This document shows, one piece after another, positions 47,272 to 56,659 of a stretch of DNA of 64,000 nucleotides. The stretch covers positions 310,001 to 374,000 of the forward strand of contig NZ_WXUB01000005.1 of assembly GCF_011799805.1 (NCBI RefSeq), written 5' to 3'. The DNA comes from Maribellus sediminis (GTDB lineage Bacteria > Bacteroidota > Bacteroidia > Bacteroidales > Prolixibacteraceae). The translations under genes were made by a program, and so were the position numbers. Under the pieces are notes generated by a model, which did no database searches, was not told the DNA's origin, and saw only the letters and a program-made list of their open reading frames with translations. How positions within the stretch are numbered: the first letter of the stretch is position 1; each line of letters starts with the position of its first letter.

Positions 47272-48834
47272 ATGAAGAAATTCAAAACACTTTTTTACAC
47301 TGCATTTGCAGGAGCTACACTAATTTTTGTTGGATGTTCATCCGGTACGCAATCGAAACAAGAAACGTCATCGCAGGAAACAAAACCCAATATCGTGATT
47401 ATTTACCTCGATGATTTGGGCTATGGCGATGTGGGGGCTTACGGGGCAACGGAAATTAAGACCCCAAATATGGACAGACTGGCCAACGAAGGAGTTTTGT
47501 TTACCGACGGTCATGCTTCGTCCTCAACCTGCACTCCCAGCCGTTACGCATTGTTGACCGGTGTTTATCCCTGGCGAAACAAAGATGCTAAAATACTGCC
47601 GGGTACGGCGCCGCTTATTATTGATACCGCACAGATAACCATCCCGAAAATGCTTAAAGCGCAGGGCTATCGCACCGGAGTTGTCGGCAAATGGCACCTT
47701 GGTTTGGGATCGGGACATGTTGACTGGAACCAGGCAATAGCGCCAGGGCCAAATGAAGTAGGATTCGATTATTCGTACATCATGGCAGCAACACAGGACC
47801 GGGTTCCTACTGTTTATATCGAAAATGGTTTGGTTGACGGGCTCGATCCGGATGATCCGATTCAGGTAGATCAATACAAGAATTTCGAAGGCGAACCAAC
47901 CGGAATAGATAATCCTGAACTGCTGACCATGCGTTGGCACTTCGGACATAACCATTCGATCGTGAACGGAATTCCCCGTATTGGTTACATGAAAGGTGGC
48001 GAAAAAGCCAAATGGAGCGATGTGGATATGGCCGATCATTTCCTGGGAAAAGCTCAGGATTTTGTTTTGAAGCACAAAGACGAACCCTTCTTTTTGTACT
48101 ACGCACTGCAGCAACCGCACGTACCACGCACGCCAAATCCGCGATTTGTAGGGAGTACCGATTTGGGGCCACGTGGCGATGTAATTGTGGAAGCCGATTG
48201 GTGCATTGGTGAGTTTTTAAAAACGCTGGAAGAAGAAGGTCTCCTGGAAAACACACTGATCATTTTCTCGAGTGATAATGGGCCTGTTTTAGACGATGGT
48301 TATTACGACGATGCCGTTGAAAGGCTTGGCGATCACAATCCAAAAGGTGGCTTGCGCGGAGGAAAATACAGTTTATTTGAAGCCGGAACACGCGTGCCTT
48401 TTGTTACTTACTGGAAAGGTAAAATTGCCCCGAAAAAATCTGACGCTTTAATCAGTCAAATCGATATTCTGGCGTCGCTGGCACAACTTACAGGAGCGGT
48501 TGAAAAGGCTACTGACAGTCAGGAAATGCTGGATGTTCTGCTTGGAAAATCAGAAAAAGGCAGAGACGACCTGGTTTTGGAGGCCACCTCGCGCACCGCC
48601 TATCGAAAAGGACAATGGCTGATGATTCCACCTTACAATGAGCCGCGAGTGGCAGTGCGGGAAAATATCGAATTAGGTAATGATCCCGGATATCAACTTT
48701 ATGACTTAGGTGCCGACATCGGGCAGCAGAAAAATGTTGCAGAAAGCAATCCCGAAAAATTAAAGGAAATGGTATCTGATTACGAAGGTATTGTTGGAGG
48801 TCGTAATTTGGGAGCCGAAGAAGTAAATCCTTAA
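47272..48834 (+). CDS. Arylsulfatase-family (S1, Cys-type) lipoprotein sulfatase
   Basis: This 520-residue hydrolase would remove sulfate esters from a glycan. It has a lipobox (LIFVGC, Cys22), the metal-binding opening NIVIIYLDDLGYGD (Asp47, Asp48) and the formylglycine motif SSTCTPSRYALLTG (Cys87). VGKWHLGLGS and IIFSSDNGP give further active-site residues. Cys87 must be oxidised by FGE; a suitable enzyme is at 41.5-42.7 kb. Anchored in a periplasmic or surface membrane. Last of the plus-strand block, 54 bases after GH27. Confidence 0.93.
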   Translation: MKKFKTLFYTAFAGATLIFVGCSSGTQSKQETSSQETKPNIVIIYLDDLGYGDVGAYGATEIKTPNMDRLANEGVLFTDGHASSSTCTPSRYALLTGVYPWRNKDAKILPGTAPLIIDTAQITIPKMLKAQGYRTGVVGKWHLGLGSGHVDWNQAIAPGPNEVGFDYSYIMAATQDRVPTVYIENGLVDGLDPDDPIQVDQYKNFEGEPTGIDNPELLTMRWHFGHNHSIVNGIPRIGYMKGGEKAKWSDVDMADHFLGKAQDFVLKHKDEPFFLYYALQQPHVPRTPNPRFVGSTDLGPRGDVIVEADWCIGEFLKTLEEEGLLENTLIIFSSDNGPVLDDGYYDDAVERLGDHNPKGGLRGGKYSLFEAGTRVPFVTYWKGKIAPKKSDALISQIDILASLAQLTGAVEKATDSQEMLDVLLGKSEKGRDDLVLEATSRTAYRKGQWLMIPPYNEPRVAVRENIELGNDPGYQLYDLGADIGQQKNVAESNPEKLKEMVSDYEGIVGGRNLGAEEVNP

Positions 48835-48844
48835 AATATTAATT

Positions 48845-48877
48845 CCGGGCAATCAGTTCATGGATGAAGATTGCCGG
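48845..48877 (+). other. Hairpin after the sulfatase gene
   Basis: CCGGGCAATC can pair with GATTGCCGG (one bulged G). No T run follows directly; it may act with the stronger hairpin 22 bases further on. Confidence 0.45.
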
Positions 48878-48898
48878 CTGATTTGTAATTTTCATCAT

Positions 48899-48940
48899 AA
48901 AAAGTGGGTACAGTTCAATTTAGAGCTGTACCCACTTTTA
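48899..48940. terminator. Two-way terminator between converging blocks
   Basis: AAAAAGTGGGTACAG and CTGTACCCACTTTTA form a near-perfect 14- to 15-base stem around a 12-base loop, with A on one side and T on the other, so it can end transcripts from both the plus-strand sulfatase and the minus-strand GH2 gene. Confidence 0.9.
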
Positions 48941-48973
48941 TATTCCAGGTTGCGCGATTCTTTATGCTTTTCC

Positions 48974-51802
48974 TTACCTGAATAAGTTTGTAATCTCGTC
49001 GGATGTTAACTCCATTTGCGGTTTGAATTTATCGCCCTTCATGTATTTTTCGAGACTATATTTCAACTGACGTGCTTCAGGCCTGTTCTGCAAATCGGTA
49101 GTAAGATCAATTCCCGAAACCAGTAATTTTCCCTTTCCGATGCGTGCCTCAAAAAGCAGTCCGAGCGGGCGGTTAGAAACCCAGTCGTCAATTACCCGAA
49201 CAATGGGTTTAACCGGCTTCGAAAAGGCATCCAACCGAAGGGCGTTGGAATGGCTCATGGCATCCCACCACTGCCAGTTCGAGTGGTATTCGGTCGGGAA
49301 TTGTTCCAATGCAGGATGGTGCGGATCACATAAAATTCCTAAGGTGTGTGGCTTTTGGCCGTTTGTCCAGGCGGTATTCCAGAAAATGCTTGAAAAACCG
49401 ATCCCAACTTCTCCGCCATAACCATCTTTAATCGTTCCCTTTTTTGTTGAAAGCAATACTTTTGCACCGCTTTCAAGCGCCTCAACAGTATTTTTATCCA
49501 GTTTGTTAACCACTAATATTTCATCAGAATTAGCGGGAAGTTGAGCCGGATAAATCCAGCAGTCCCAGCTATTGGAAAAATCATTCACGTTTACTTGAAG
49601 CGTTACTTTTCGTGGTCGGTTTTCAGCTTGAGTTTTATAGGCAATTTTTCCGAGTTGAATACAGTTTCCGACAGGTATTTTTTGTTGCCCCAGTGTACCT
49701 TCTGCAATTACTTTATCTCCTTCGGTAAGTTTCCACGAAGGATTTGCATCCGGTATTGGATTCTCGCCAAAGTGCGCCACTTCGATTTCCGCCAGGAGCG
49801 AATCACCTTCGTTAAAAATTCGTTTCTGAAGTCGGGCCAGCGGAACAGTTTGGTTACAAAATCTGCTGTATTCTTCAGGTGTGATGTATCCTTTTTCTTC
49901 CCAAAACGGATCGAGAACACCAACAAGCGCCGTTCCCTGACCCGGGAAGTCGTGCAGATCGAGCAACTGAAATCCTGCAAATCCGGGCGTTCTTAAAGCT
50001 GCTTCAATATCAGCTTTGTAACACAGCGCCTGTAATTTTCCGGAGGCCAGTAAAAAGCTGTCTGCCAACTCTCCCATTTGATGCGCTTCCAGACTTTCCT
50101 GAAATAATTCGAAGTTTTTAGCCTTCAGAACACCCGTGTATTTTTCTTTTTCCTTAAGGTTTGGATAAACACACCACTGACCTATTTCATGGCTCACTAC
50201 CGGCAGGTCATCGCCGGGGAGTTTATTAGCCCAGTCGTAATCTGTTCTCGGCGCTTGTGCATTAATAATGCTTTTTAATTGTTGTCCCCAGCCCTGAATA
50301 CGCGGAGCCGGTAAATTGTGATACTGGTTTACAGGAAGTGCCGGCCAGCCGGCTGCACTGGTGTACACGCGCCGGTTATCGTTTGCTTTCCAGTAATTCA
50401 CAAATTCGGTAAGAAATTCCTTGTAATTTGGACCACCGGGTTCATTTCCGTAGGCCAGCATCACAAACGACGGGTGATTTCCATATGCTTTTACAATGCG
50501 TTTGCTCTCGTCCCAAATGTATTCATCGATTGGCAGCCCGCTTCCCAGTTTTGTACTCTGATTGGCCCACGACGAACATTCAACCTGCAGGTAAACACCC
50601 ATTTCGTCGGCAACCTCGAATGCCGCTTCGGGCGGACACCAGGAGTGGAAGCGCACATGATTTAATCCATGAGATTGTACGGCTGTGTACAATTTTCTCC
50701 AGTATTCTGTTTGGGTGGGAGGGTAGCCGGTTAAGGGGAAAATCGCACATTCCAGCGTTCCGCGCAAAAATACAGGGCGGCCGTTAATTGCAAACCGTGT
50801 GCCTTCGGGTTTAAACTCACGCAGCCCGAAATCAACTGTTCTGCTGTCGCTTTCCCGTCCTGTTTTCAGATTTACAGTTAATGCATAAACATTCGGATTG
50901 AATTCGTCCCAAAGCAGTGCATTTTCACCTAGTGGATAGATCATCTCGATTTCGTTTTCTCCGGGATTCAGCTCAAAGCTTTGCGACTTTGCTGCATTTT
51001 TGGTTCCGGTACTTTTTAGGGAAGCAACTGCACCGATTTCAGATTTCTGTGTTTCATCTCCGGTGTTGATCACCGTAGCTTTTATTGTTACGTTTTTATT
51101 CTTTGCATCGGGTAATAGAAGAATATCGTCGATGTAAATCTTATCGAAAGCCCGGAGTGAAATATCGCCCACAATGCCGTTCCAGTTACTTTGAGTATGG
51201 TCGGTAATACTGTGTGAATTTATGCCGGGATCAACATCTTTTATGCGGTTGTCGATGCAGATAGTGATGCTGTTTTCACCGGTTTTCAAAAAAGAATTTA
51301 TTGTATAAATATGCGGTGTTGCCAGACTGTTCTGAGTGCCAACAAACACCCCGTTAATCCAGATTTTTGACTCCCAGTGCGGACGCTCGAGATTCAATTT
51401 TATGATTTTCCCTTCCCAGTTTTCAGGGAGTGTTACCATTTTTTGATACCAGGCAGCGCCCGTGTATTTCTTGTCGGGTTGAAGCCAAAACGGGAATCGT
51501 ACATTTTCAGGATCGGTATACGGTGCATAGTTCGGATCCTTGTACCAATCCGGATTCTGAATGCCGCCGGTCCATTTGGTATCCAGCGTAATGTCATTCC
51601 CTTTCCCGTTTTCAACCATTGAGCCCGGCAGCCGGACTGTTTCCGGTAGATTTGTAGTATACCATTTTTCAGGTTCACCACGATCGTTCGGATCGGTTTG
51701 GAACATCCACTCTCCCGAAAGGTCGATTTGGGTAACTTCCCGGTTTGAGCAAGCCCAGATTGAAGCTGCACAAACAAAAATTAGGATTAGTTTAGTTTTC
51801 AT
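48974..51802 (-). CDS. GH2-family glycoside hydrolase, lipoprotein
   Basis: This 942-residue retaining glycosidase has a lipobox (CAASIWAC, Cys18), a jelly-roll sugar-binding domain (about 25-220, KYTGAAWYQKMVTLP), an immunoglobulin-like domain (to about 325), and a TIM barrel with INGRPVFLRG, NHVRFHSWCPPEAAF, AYGNEPGG (acid/base Glu454) and SHEIGQW (nucleophile Glu539). GH2 covers beta-galactosidases, glucuronidases, mannosidases and others; the HSWCPP and HEIGQW variants differ from LacZ, so the substrate is not predicted. A further domain of about 250 residues follows the barrel. Last gene of the minus-strand block and paralogous to its neighbour. Confidence 0.88.
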   Translation of the reverse strand: MKTKLILIFVCAASIWACSNREVTQIDLSGEWMFQTDPNDRGEPEKWYTTNLPETVRLPGSMVENGKGNDITLDTKWTGGIQNPDWYKDPNYAPYTDPENVRFPFWLQPDKKYTGAAWYQKMVTLPENWEGKIIKLNLERPHWESKIWINGVFVGTQNSLATPHIYTINSFLKTGENSITICIDNRIKDVDPGINSHSITDHTQSNWNGIVGDISLRAFDKIYIDDILLLPDAKNKNVTIKATVINTGDETQKSEIGAVASLKSTGTKNAAKSQSFELNPGENEIEMIYPLGENALLWDEFNPNVYALTVNLKTGRESDSRTVDFGLREFKPEGTRFAINGRPVFLRGTLECAIFPLTGYPPTQTEYWRKLYTAVQSHGLNHVRFHSWCPPEAAFEVADEMGVYLQVECSSWANQSTKLGSGLPIDEYIWDESKRIVKAYGNHPSFVMLAYGNEPGGPNYKEFLTEFVNYWKANDNRRVYTSAAGWPALPVNQYHNLPAPRIQGWGQQLKSIINAQAPRTDYDWANKLPGDDLPVVSHEIGQWCVYPNLKEKEKYTGVLKAKNFELFQESLEAHQMGELADSFLLASGKLQALCYKADIEAALRTPGFAGFQLLDLHDFPGQGTALVGVLDPFWEEKGYITPEEYSRFCNQTVPLARLQKRIFNEGDSLLAEIEVAHFGENPIPDANPSWKLTEGDKVIAEGTLGQQKIPVGNCIQLGKIAYKTQAENRPRKVTLQVNVNDFSNSWDCWIYPAQLPANSDEILVVNKLDKNTVEALESGAKVLLSTKKGTIKDGYGGEVGIGFSSIFWNTAWTNGQKPHTLGILCDPHHPALEQFPTEYHSNWQWWDAMSHSNALRLDAFSKPVKPIVRVIDDWVSNRPLGLLFEARIGKGKLLVSGIDLTTDLQNRPEARQLKYSLEKYMKGDKFKPQMELTSDEITNLFR

Positions 51803-51848
51803 TTCGTTGGTTTATATAGTTCTAAAATACAGGTTTTACGGAATTTAC

Positions 51849-54800
51849 TTATTCTTTGAGTAAAATGATTTCCGAAATCATCAGGTTAGGCCCGGTCAGT
51901 GCACTGGTTTTTAGTTTTAACCTGCCGTCGTTGCTGTCTTCACGCATAACATGGAATTTTACCCATTGGCCGTCTCCGGTATGCTTTTCGAGTTTTGTTT
52001 TGCGGCCTTCAAATTCCAGTATTCCGGTTCGTCCATTGTTGTTCCAGTCGCTGAAATGTACCAGCAAAGTTCCAAGAATCCCGTCGGGACACTTTAGGTT
52101 CACTTCCATTTCTTTTCCGTGCCAAGCCGAAACGTGATCATCTTTCCAGATTCCGTCGGCTTTCACCGTGTAGCTAACATCGTTGGCTACAATAACCTGG
52201 TCTTCATTTCCTGACCACGGCAGGTTTTCATTTTTGCTATCCAACTTAGCCGCTGCTTTCAGGTGGAAAATGGCATTTTCAAAATCGCTGTCAACCTGTG
52301 CATTTTCGGCTGTCGGTATTCTCGGAAACAAGCTTTGCAGCCATTCTTTACTTACAGCTTGTTTTGGATCGAAGGCATCCGACTGCATATACGTCAGCAA
52401 ACTGTATTTCAATTGCCGGGCAACCGGGAGTTCCGTGCCCAGGTCGTAGCCGCAAACCAGCAATTTCCCTTTTCCTACTTTTAGTTCGAATATCGATCCT
52501 ATTTTGTTATTACGGTGGAAATCATCAACAGGCTGCGCGATTGGAGCGTACTTAGCCGGCAGATCGTTCAGGATAAATCCTTTGCTGTTTTTACTGATGC
52601 TTTCCCATTGCCAGTCGGAATGATAGGATGTTGGGAATTCCGAAAAAGCGGGATGGTATTCGTCGACTGCGAGGCCGATATTTGTTTTTCCCTGCCCCGG
52701 GAAAAAGGTGAGCGACCAGTAAAGCGGGTAAAAATCTGCCGCAACCGAGTTTTCTTCAGTACCCAGTTTGTTGGCGTTCAGCAGCACCATTTTCCCGTCG
52801 TTTAACTGTTGCAGTGCTTCGCCCGTGAGTTCGGAACAAATCAGTATTTCGTCGGAATTTTTCACCTCGGATAATGCTTCGGGATACACCCAGATGTTCC
52901 AGCTATTCCGGAATCCGGTATTTTCAACTTCGATGCTAATCACCAATTCCTGGGCGGATTTTAGTTGGTTCAGGTTATATTCGATTTTACCAAGGACCGA
53001 CAATGATCCCTGCTCAAATAGCTCTTGCTTAAAGTTTCCTTTTGCCAAAGCATTTCCTGAATTATCGGTAATTGTCCAGCTGCATTTTTCATTTAAATCG
53101 GTTTCGCCGTAGTGAGCCAGTTGAGCTTCAGCAGTAAAAAATTCGTTGCTTTGCCACACCATTTTTTCCATTCTCAGAAGCGGAACTGTGGTTGTAAAAT
53201 GTTGTCTGAATTTTTCAGGTGTTGTAATTTCTTTGCTATCCCAGAAACAATCGAGCCAGCCGATCAGCGCCTCACCCTGTCCCTGGTAATCCTGCATGCT
53301 AAGCAGCTGAACACCGGCACAACTTTCTGTCCGCAAAAAAGATTCGGTTTCGTATTTGTACATGATCTGGTTGAGTGCTCCGGAAGCCTGTACCAGTTTT
53401 TCGTTTTGACCGGCAATGCCATTTTTTTCGGCCTGCACTTTCATTTCCTGCAGGTTTCTGGCGATTTGCGTTCCGGTGTATTTGTCAATCTCGGTCCAAC
53501 GCGGATATACCGGCCACTGGCCAATTTCGTGCGCAACAATCGGGATATCCATTTTACCATAGTTTTCTTCAAAATCCCAGTTGGTGCGCGGTCCGTTTAG
53601 CCCGCGTGTGCGGCCAATACCGTGTAAACTGTGTGTAGCTGAATAATCGTCAACCTCAGTTATTTTTCGTGCGGTAGATACGGCATACAAGCGGCGCGGA
53701 TCTTTTTCTTTCAGATCAGCCACCCATTCTTTCATCACATCGAAATCGGAATTGCCCAGTTCGTTGCCGATACAGAACATCGTAAATGAAGGATTATTTC
53801 CATAAAAATCAACCACCCGGTTCATCTCTTCCACAACAAAACTGTCGCGTGAAGCATTATATCCCAGTCCTTTAGGAAATCCTTTGGTATTCATTTCGGG
53901 GCGTCCGCGTTCGGTGTTATCAACGCTCATCCACCAATCGATCCAGATGGAGGCTTCAGCCTGAATATAAATTCCAACACGGTTGGCAGCTTTAAAAGCT
54001 GCATCGGGCGGACACCACGAATGAAAGCGAACGTGGTTCAAACCATAATCTTTGTAGATATTGAAAATCCGTTCCCAGTCTTCAATATTGCAAGACGGAT
54101 AACCGGTTATTGGAAAATGCACACAATCGAGGTTGCCTCGAAGAAAAACGGGTTTTCCGTTGATGAGAACCTTATGGTTGCTTTTGCTCACTTCGTAATA
54201 ACCAAACTCGGTAGCATGTGTATCCAAATTTTTGCCGGTGCTCAGTTTTACTTCGAGTTCATAAACTTCAGGCGAAAATTCACTCCATTTCTTTAGTTTT
54301 CCTTCAACCGGTATTTCAAGTACGAACTGCTGTTGTTCCTGTGTTGGCCGAAAGGTTTTTTCTCCATGTAAAATGTCCGAATTCTCATTGAGCGGTTTAA
54401 TGCTATAGCTGAATACGACTGCTTTTTTAGCTGCTGAGTTCAGGTTCACTTCCAGTGTCAGCAGATCTTCATTAAGGTTCGGGAAAGTGCGGACAGCGGT
54501 GATATGAACGGGATCAAAAGCTTTCATTTCCATTCGTCCAACGATTCCGTTCCAAATGCTTTGGGTGTATTCGCCATAGCCGTGTCCTTTGTCGCCAATG
54601 TTGTGGATCATTTCATTGTCTACCAAAACAGTCAGCTGATGTACCCCCGATTTTAGCTCACCAAGTTGATGTACGTGTGCGGTACCCAGTGCATCATTCC
54701 GGCTCAGTTCTGTACCATCAATAAACACGCGCGATTCCCAAAGCACGCGTTCAAGATGCACTTCAATTTGCTTGTTCTTCCAGCTTGAAGGAATTTCTAT

Positions 54801-55118
54801 TTCGCGCGAATACCATGCTTTGCCAATGTATTTGTAAGAAGGGGTCAGGATGCCAAAATCTGAAGAGTCGGTTTTAAAACCATAAGCAAATTCGGCGAGC
54901 GAAGCAGGCAGGTTTATGTTGCCTTCGCTTTTGCAATTTCCTTTTTTTAACCATTCATTTTCAGGATCGAGTTTTACTTCCCATGTTCCGGAAAGATCAA
55001 TTTGATTGGATTGTGCAACCACTGAAATATGAAAAATCAGCGCTATCAGAAGGCCTGGAATTTTATATGTAATAATACTTTTCAATGCGTAATGATTAAA
55101 TTTTCTTGTCGTGTTCAT
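51849..55118 (-). CDS. GH2-family glycoside hydrolase with an extra C-terminal domain
   Basis: This 1089-residue secreted enzyme parallels the preceding GH2 gene domain by domain: AWYSREIEIP, INGKPVFLRGNLD, NHVRFHSWCPPDAAF, CIGNELGN (acid/base Glu453) and AHEIGQW (nucleophile Glu531). It has a cleavable signal instead of a lipobox (about 20-35). It also carries about 140 extra residues at the end (SYTVKADGIWKDDHVSAW, LVHFSDWNNNGRTG), which resemble a carbohydrate-binding beta-sandwich. The two genes are clearly old tandem duplicates, 46 bases apart. Substrate unknown. Confidence 0.87.
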   Translation of the reverse strand: MNTTRKFNHYALKSIITYKIPGLLIALIFHISVVAQSNQIDLSGTWEVKLDPENEWLKKGNCKSEGNINLPASLAEFAYGFKTDSSDFGILTPSYKYIGKAWYSREIEIPSSWKNKQIEVHLERVLWESRVFIDGTELSRNDALGTAHVHQLGELKSGVHQLTVLVDNEMIHNIGDKGHGYGEYTQSIWNGIVGRMEMKAFDPVHITAVRTFPNLNEDLLTLEVNLNSAAKKAVVFSYSIKPLNENSDILHGEKTFRPTQEQQQFVLEIPVEGKLKKWSEFSPEVYELEVKLSTGKNLDTHATEFGYYEVSKSNHKVLINGKPVFLRGNLDCVHFPITGYPSCNIEDWERIFNIYKDYGLNHVRFHSWCPPDAAFKAANRVGIYIQAEASIWIDWWMSVDNTERGRPEMNTKGFPKGLGYNASRDSFVVEEMNRVVDFYGNNPSFTMFCIGNELGNSDFDVMKEWVADLKEKDPRRLYAVSTARKITEVDDYSATHSLHGIGRTRGLNGPRTNWDFEENYGKMDIPIVAHEIGQWPVYPRWTEIDKYTGTQIARNLQEMKVQAEKNGIAGQNEKLVQASGALNQIMYKYETESFLRTESCAGVQLLSMQDYQGQGEALIGWLDCFWDSKEITTPEKFRQHFTTTVPLLRMEKMVWQSNEFFTAEAQLAHYGETDLNEKCSWTITDNSGNALAKGNFKQELFEQGSLSVLGKIEYNLNQLKSAQELVISIEVENTGFRNSWNIWVYPEALSEVKNSDEILICSELTGEALQQLNDGKMVLLNANKLGTEENSVAADFYPLYWSLTFFPGQGKTNIGLAVDEYHPAFSEFPTSYHSDWQWESISKNSKGFILNDLPAKYAPIAQPVDDFHRNNKIGSIFELKVGKGKLLVCGYDLGTELPVARQLKYSLLTYMQSDAFDPKQAVSKEWLQSLFPRIPTAENAQVDSDFENAIFHLKAAAKLDSKNENLPWSGNEDQVIVANDVSYTVKADGIWKDDHVSAWHGKEMEVNLKCPDGILGTLLVHFSDWNNNGRTGILEFEGRKTKLEKHTGDGQWVKFHVMREDSNDGRLKLKTSALTGPNLMISEIILLKE

Positions 55119-55163
55119 ACCCTTTCGATTTCAAAGAAGCTTGTTGAATTAAGTTTTTAGTGA

Positions 55164-56657
55164 TTAATACTTTCCTAGATTTTCGGAACACCAGTTGTTG
55201 TATGAATTCTGTAATTCTTCCACTTTTCCGGGCATTTCTTCAGCCAGATTTACCCTTTCACCGGGATCGTTTTCGAGGTTGAAAAGTTTCAGGCTTAGGT
55301 CATTCGAAATAGGTTTGATGTACTGAGCCGAGGGACGACCTTTTCCCCATGATTCGTTGGTGTTGGTCAGTTTCCACGGGCCTTTGCGAACCGCCCAGGT
55401 GTTTCCCCATTTCCAAACCATAAGGCGTTTCTGATCGGTTTCCGGTTTCAAAAGACTTTTCCCGTCAATCGTTTGGTCGGTGAGGGTAATGCCGGCCGCA
55501 TCGGTAATGGTTGGTAAAATATCGGTGGCAGAAACATAATTCGTTTGAACTTTTCCAGCTTCTACTTTTCCCGGCCAGGAAATTGCCATTGGCACACGAA
55601 TTCCTCCTTCCCACAGCGAATATTTTCCGGCTGAAAGCGGAGCATTTAAAGCACCGGTGATTGGCGAGCCACCGTTATCGGAAATGTATATGATAAGCGT
55701 ATTCTTATCCAGTCCTTCTGCTTTTAGCGCATCCAAAACACGTCCGATATTATCATCGAGGCAGTTGAGGTTGGCCAGGTAATATTTTCGCATGTCCTCA
55801 TCCTGAATAGCTCCAAGTCGGGTATATTTTTCGTAGTACGCAGCGTACGAACCGGGCTGTTGATTTCCGAAAGTTTCAATGCTGTCGGGATCGTAATTGT
55901 GAATGGGTTTCACCTCGTATTTGTCGAGGTATTTTTGCGGAACCTCATGAATCACATGATGTACCGAATTGTATGCCAGGGTGAGGAAAAAAGGCTGATC
56001 TTTTTTCGTTTTAAAATAACTGATGGCCTCGTCGGTGAAAATATCGGTGAGGTAGCCTTCATCGTAGCTTTTATACTCCCGATCCCACATCAAAGGCCCC
56101 AGATGCGCACTGGTTCCATTTGGATCTGGTGTGCGTTTGGCACTTTCCTCAGAGTTCAGCCAATAGTCGTGTGCATGTGCGCTAAATCCAAGGAAATGAT
56201 CATATCCGTGATTCAGAGGATACTCTCTGACATTGAACTTGTGGTAATTTGTTCCGTAATCACTTTTCCCGATTCTGGCTGTTGCGTAACCGGCAGCTTT
56301 CAGGTATTCGGCGATGGTAAGTACACTGTCTGGCAGTCCTGGTCCCCAGCTGGCTTTTTCATCCCAACGAAATTGAAATTTTCCGGTATTCAAGCCCGCT
56401 CTCGACGGACTGCAAACAGGTGCCGTTGTGTAGGCTTGAGTGAATATCATTCCACTCTCTGCCAGCCGATTCATGTTGGGGGTCGAAATTTCTGCCGAGT
56501 GATTTTCAAAGGGTGAAAAGTCGGCATAACCCTGATCGTCGGAAATGATCAACAGGATATTTGGCTGTTTCTGTTCGGCCTTATCGTTTGATTGAGAACA
56601 GGAAAGAAGAAGAAGTGCTGCAAATACAGCTGGAATGATTCTTAGTGATTTATGCAT
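55164..56657 (-). CDS. Sulfatase (S1, Cys-type) lipoprotein
   Basis: This 497-residue sulfatase has a lipobox (FAALLLLSC, Cys20), NILLIISDDQGYAD (metal Asp40, Asp41), formylglycine motif PVCSPSRAGLNTG (Cys82), RIGKSDYG in place of the usual GKWHLG, and IIYISDNGGSP. It is only loosely like the plus-strand sulfatase, so the two probably remove different sulfates. Maturation by the FGE at 41.5 kb is expected. It starts 2 bases after the GH95 stop and is followed by the GH2 pair, forming one unit. Confidence 0.92.
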   Translation of the reverse strand: MHKSLRIIPAVFAALLLLSCSQSNDKAEQKQPNILLIISDDQGYADFSPFENHSAEISTPNMNRLAESGMIFTQAYTTAPVCSPSRAGLNTGKFQFRWDEKASWGPGLPDSVLTIAEYLKAAGYATARIGKSDYGTNYHKFNVREYPLNHGYDHFLGFSAHAHDYWLNSEESAKRTPDPNGTSAHLGPLMWDREYKSYDEGYLTDIFTDEAISYFKTKKDQPFFLTLAYNSVHHVIHEVPQKYLDKYEVKPIHNYDPDSIETFGNQQPGSYAAYYEKYTRLGAIQDEDMRKYYLANLNCLDDNIGRVLDALKAEGLDKNTLIIYISDNGGSPITGALNAPLSAGKYSLWEGGIRVPMAISWPGKVEAGKVQTNYVSATDILPTITDAAGITLTDQTIDGKSLLKPETDQKRLMVWKWGNTWAVRKGPWKLTNTNESWGKGRPSAQYIKPISNDLSLKLFNLENDPGERVNLAEEMPGKVEELQNSYNNWCSENLGKY

Positions 56658-56659
56658 GA

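Noticed and set aside
47524-48256. Long minus-strand open frames (198 and 149 codons)
   Set aside because: Antisense to the sulfatase gene and out of keeping with any family.
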